Assembly: GCF_000526495.1 (NCBI RefSeq)
Contig: NZ_JAGE01000001.1
Span: forward strand, 2,786,001-2,850,000
Origin: Ruminiclostridium josui JCM 17888
GTDB lineage: Bacteria > Bacillota > Clostridia > Acetivibrionales > DSM-1351
Direction of reading: 5' to 3'
Length of the DNA stretch: 64,000 bases
Made by a program: the position numbers and the translations under genes. The notes beneath the pieces are model-generated. The model was given only the letters and a program-made list of their open reading frames with translations. It had not been told where the DNA came from and searched no databases. Positions 63,481 through 64,000 of the stretch are shown here, in pieces; position 1 is the stretch's first letter, and each line of letters begins with the position of its first letter.

Positions 63481-64000
63481 TGAAAAAGTTAATTGCAGGG
63501 TTATTAATTATATTATTAGTTTTTCAGACTGCATGCTCACAGGAAATATCAGTCACAAAAGGTGCATCCTTTTATAAGGGAAACGGTGTCACCATAACAG
63601 ATAAAGGAAATTATTTCGATGTATCACTTGATTTTACAAAAGGATTAAGTCGCAAAGAAATAGGAAGAGAATTTGCCAGAGGAATACTCTCGGTTGTACC
63701 TGATTATGAAGCTTTAGTAGATTCATACATAGCCGAAAACCTTTTTAATAGTGAATATAGAGAAGCTTTTTGGAGAGTTGATGATTTAAAAACACAGATT
63801 GATAAAGAATACAGAGAAGAAATTGAAGGTATGTCGGAAGTGTTTTCCGGCGGTGACGAAAATGTCAGGGGAGACAATAAAATATCAAAAGACGAGTTTT
63901 ATATGTTCAATTTATTCCTTGATGTTATCAGGTCTACACAGTGCAGTTTTGTATCAGTATTTGGCTCAAAGAGTACAACGGGTAAAACCATTACCGGAAG
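63481..64000 (+). CDS. Lipoprotein with probable Ntn-hydrolase domain (partial)
   Basis: The gene begins at ATG 63481 behind GGGGGAG, 14 bases after the exporter, and runs past the window end; 173 residues are visible. The first 19 are a lipoprotein signal with lipobox LLVFQTAC (Cys19). The segment CSFVSVFGSKSTTGKTITG near 154-172 has the form C-x(2-3)-x-x-x-G-S-x-x-x-x-G-K-T-I-x-G, as in the N-terminal-nucleophile family of C45 peptidases, penicillin acylases and choloylglycine hydrolases, where the Cys becomes the nucleophile after cleavage. It probably cleaves or transfers an amide on a secreted molecule, possibly the exporter's cargo. The C-terminal part is not visible. Confidence 0.75.

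Overview
The window looks like chromosome from an AT-rich, mesophilic, cellulosome-forming clostridium of the Ruminiclostridium (Clostridium cellulolyticum) type. The evidence is strong AGGAGG-type ribosome sites, two secreted glycoside hydrolases ending in type I dockerins whose recognition residues are Ala-Leu/Ala-Ile, and a clostridial Cys-rich peptide maturation system. The species assignment is inference; no rRNA or tRNA gene was seen.

Region 1 (1-26,983) is a + strand NRPS/PKS operon entering from the left edge. A truncated NRPS ending in a condensation domain is followed by three giant synthases. NRPS-1 reads half-C, A(Thr), PCP, E, Cy, A(Cys), PCP, Ox, C. NRPS-2 reads half-C, A(Thr) interrupted by a methyltransferase, PCP, C, A(Leu), PCP, half-C. 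The last synthase reads KS without AT, ACP, C, FkbH-like, PCP, TE. A cobalamin-type radical SAM enzyme and a two-gene ABC exporter close the operon before a strong terminator. From specificity residues I infer an internal D-Thr, thiazole, possibly methylated Thr, Leu, C2 unit and glycerate-derived end. A decayed transposase-like segment separates this cluster from the next genes.

Region 2 (27,748-30,466) is a dockerin-bearing GH74 xyloglucanase with its own terminator.

Region 3 (30,600-37,366) holds two tandem, diverged copies of a CLI_3235-type Cys-rich peptide system: precursor, SPASM radical SAM maturase, TIGR04066-type partner and acyl-carrier-related protein. The copies differ in gene order. 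The second precursor is only 53 codons long, and both carrier-like proteins lack the usual phosphopantetheine serine.

Region 4 (37,400-47,510) is mixed: an unknown secreted protein, a small membrane-anchored protein, an HMG-lyase-like metal aldolase, a TetR regulator divergent from a MacB/FtsX-type ABC transporter, a pyridoxamine-phosphate-oxidase-like flavoprotein, a 211-bp imperfect inverted repeat, an FMN-dependent alpha-hydroxyacid dehydrogenase-like enzyme and a broken UvrA-like gene.

Region 5 (47,650-55,516) holds a small phage-like protein, a SLATT-TIR gene pair that is a candidate nucleotide-signal defence module, and a large secreted GLUG-repeat gene. That gene has three repeats of exactly 1,122 bp, an in-frame amber codon at a conserved glutamine position, and a poly-A tract that puts its best start codon out of frame. 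A dockerin GH5 endoglucanase follows on the other strand.

Region 6 (55,858-64,000) is a probable export locus: a single-pass membrane protein and two secreted TPR proteins that share an unusual Asn/Gly-rich motif, then a SyrD/PvdE-type ABC exporter and a lipoprotein that looks like an N-terminal-nucleophile hydrolase, cut by the window edge.
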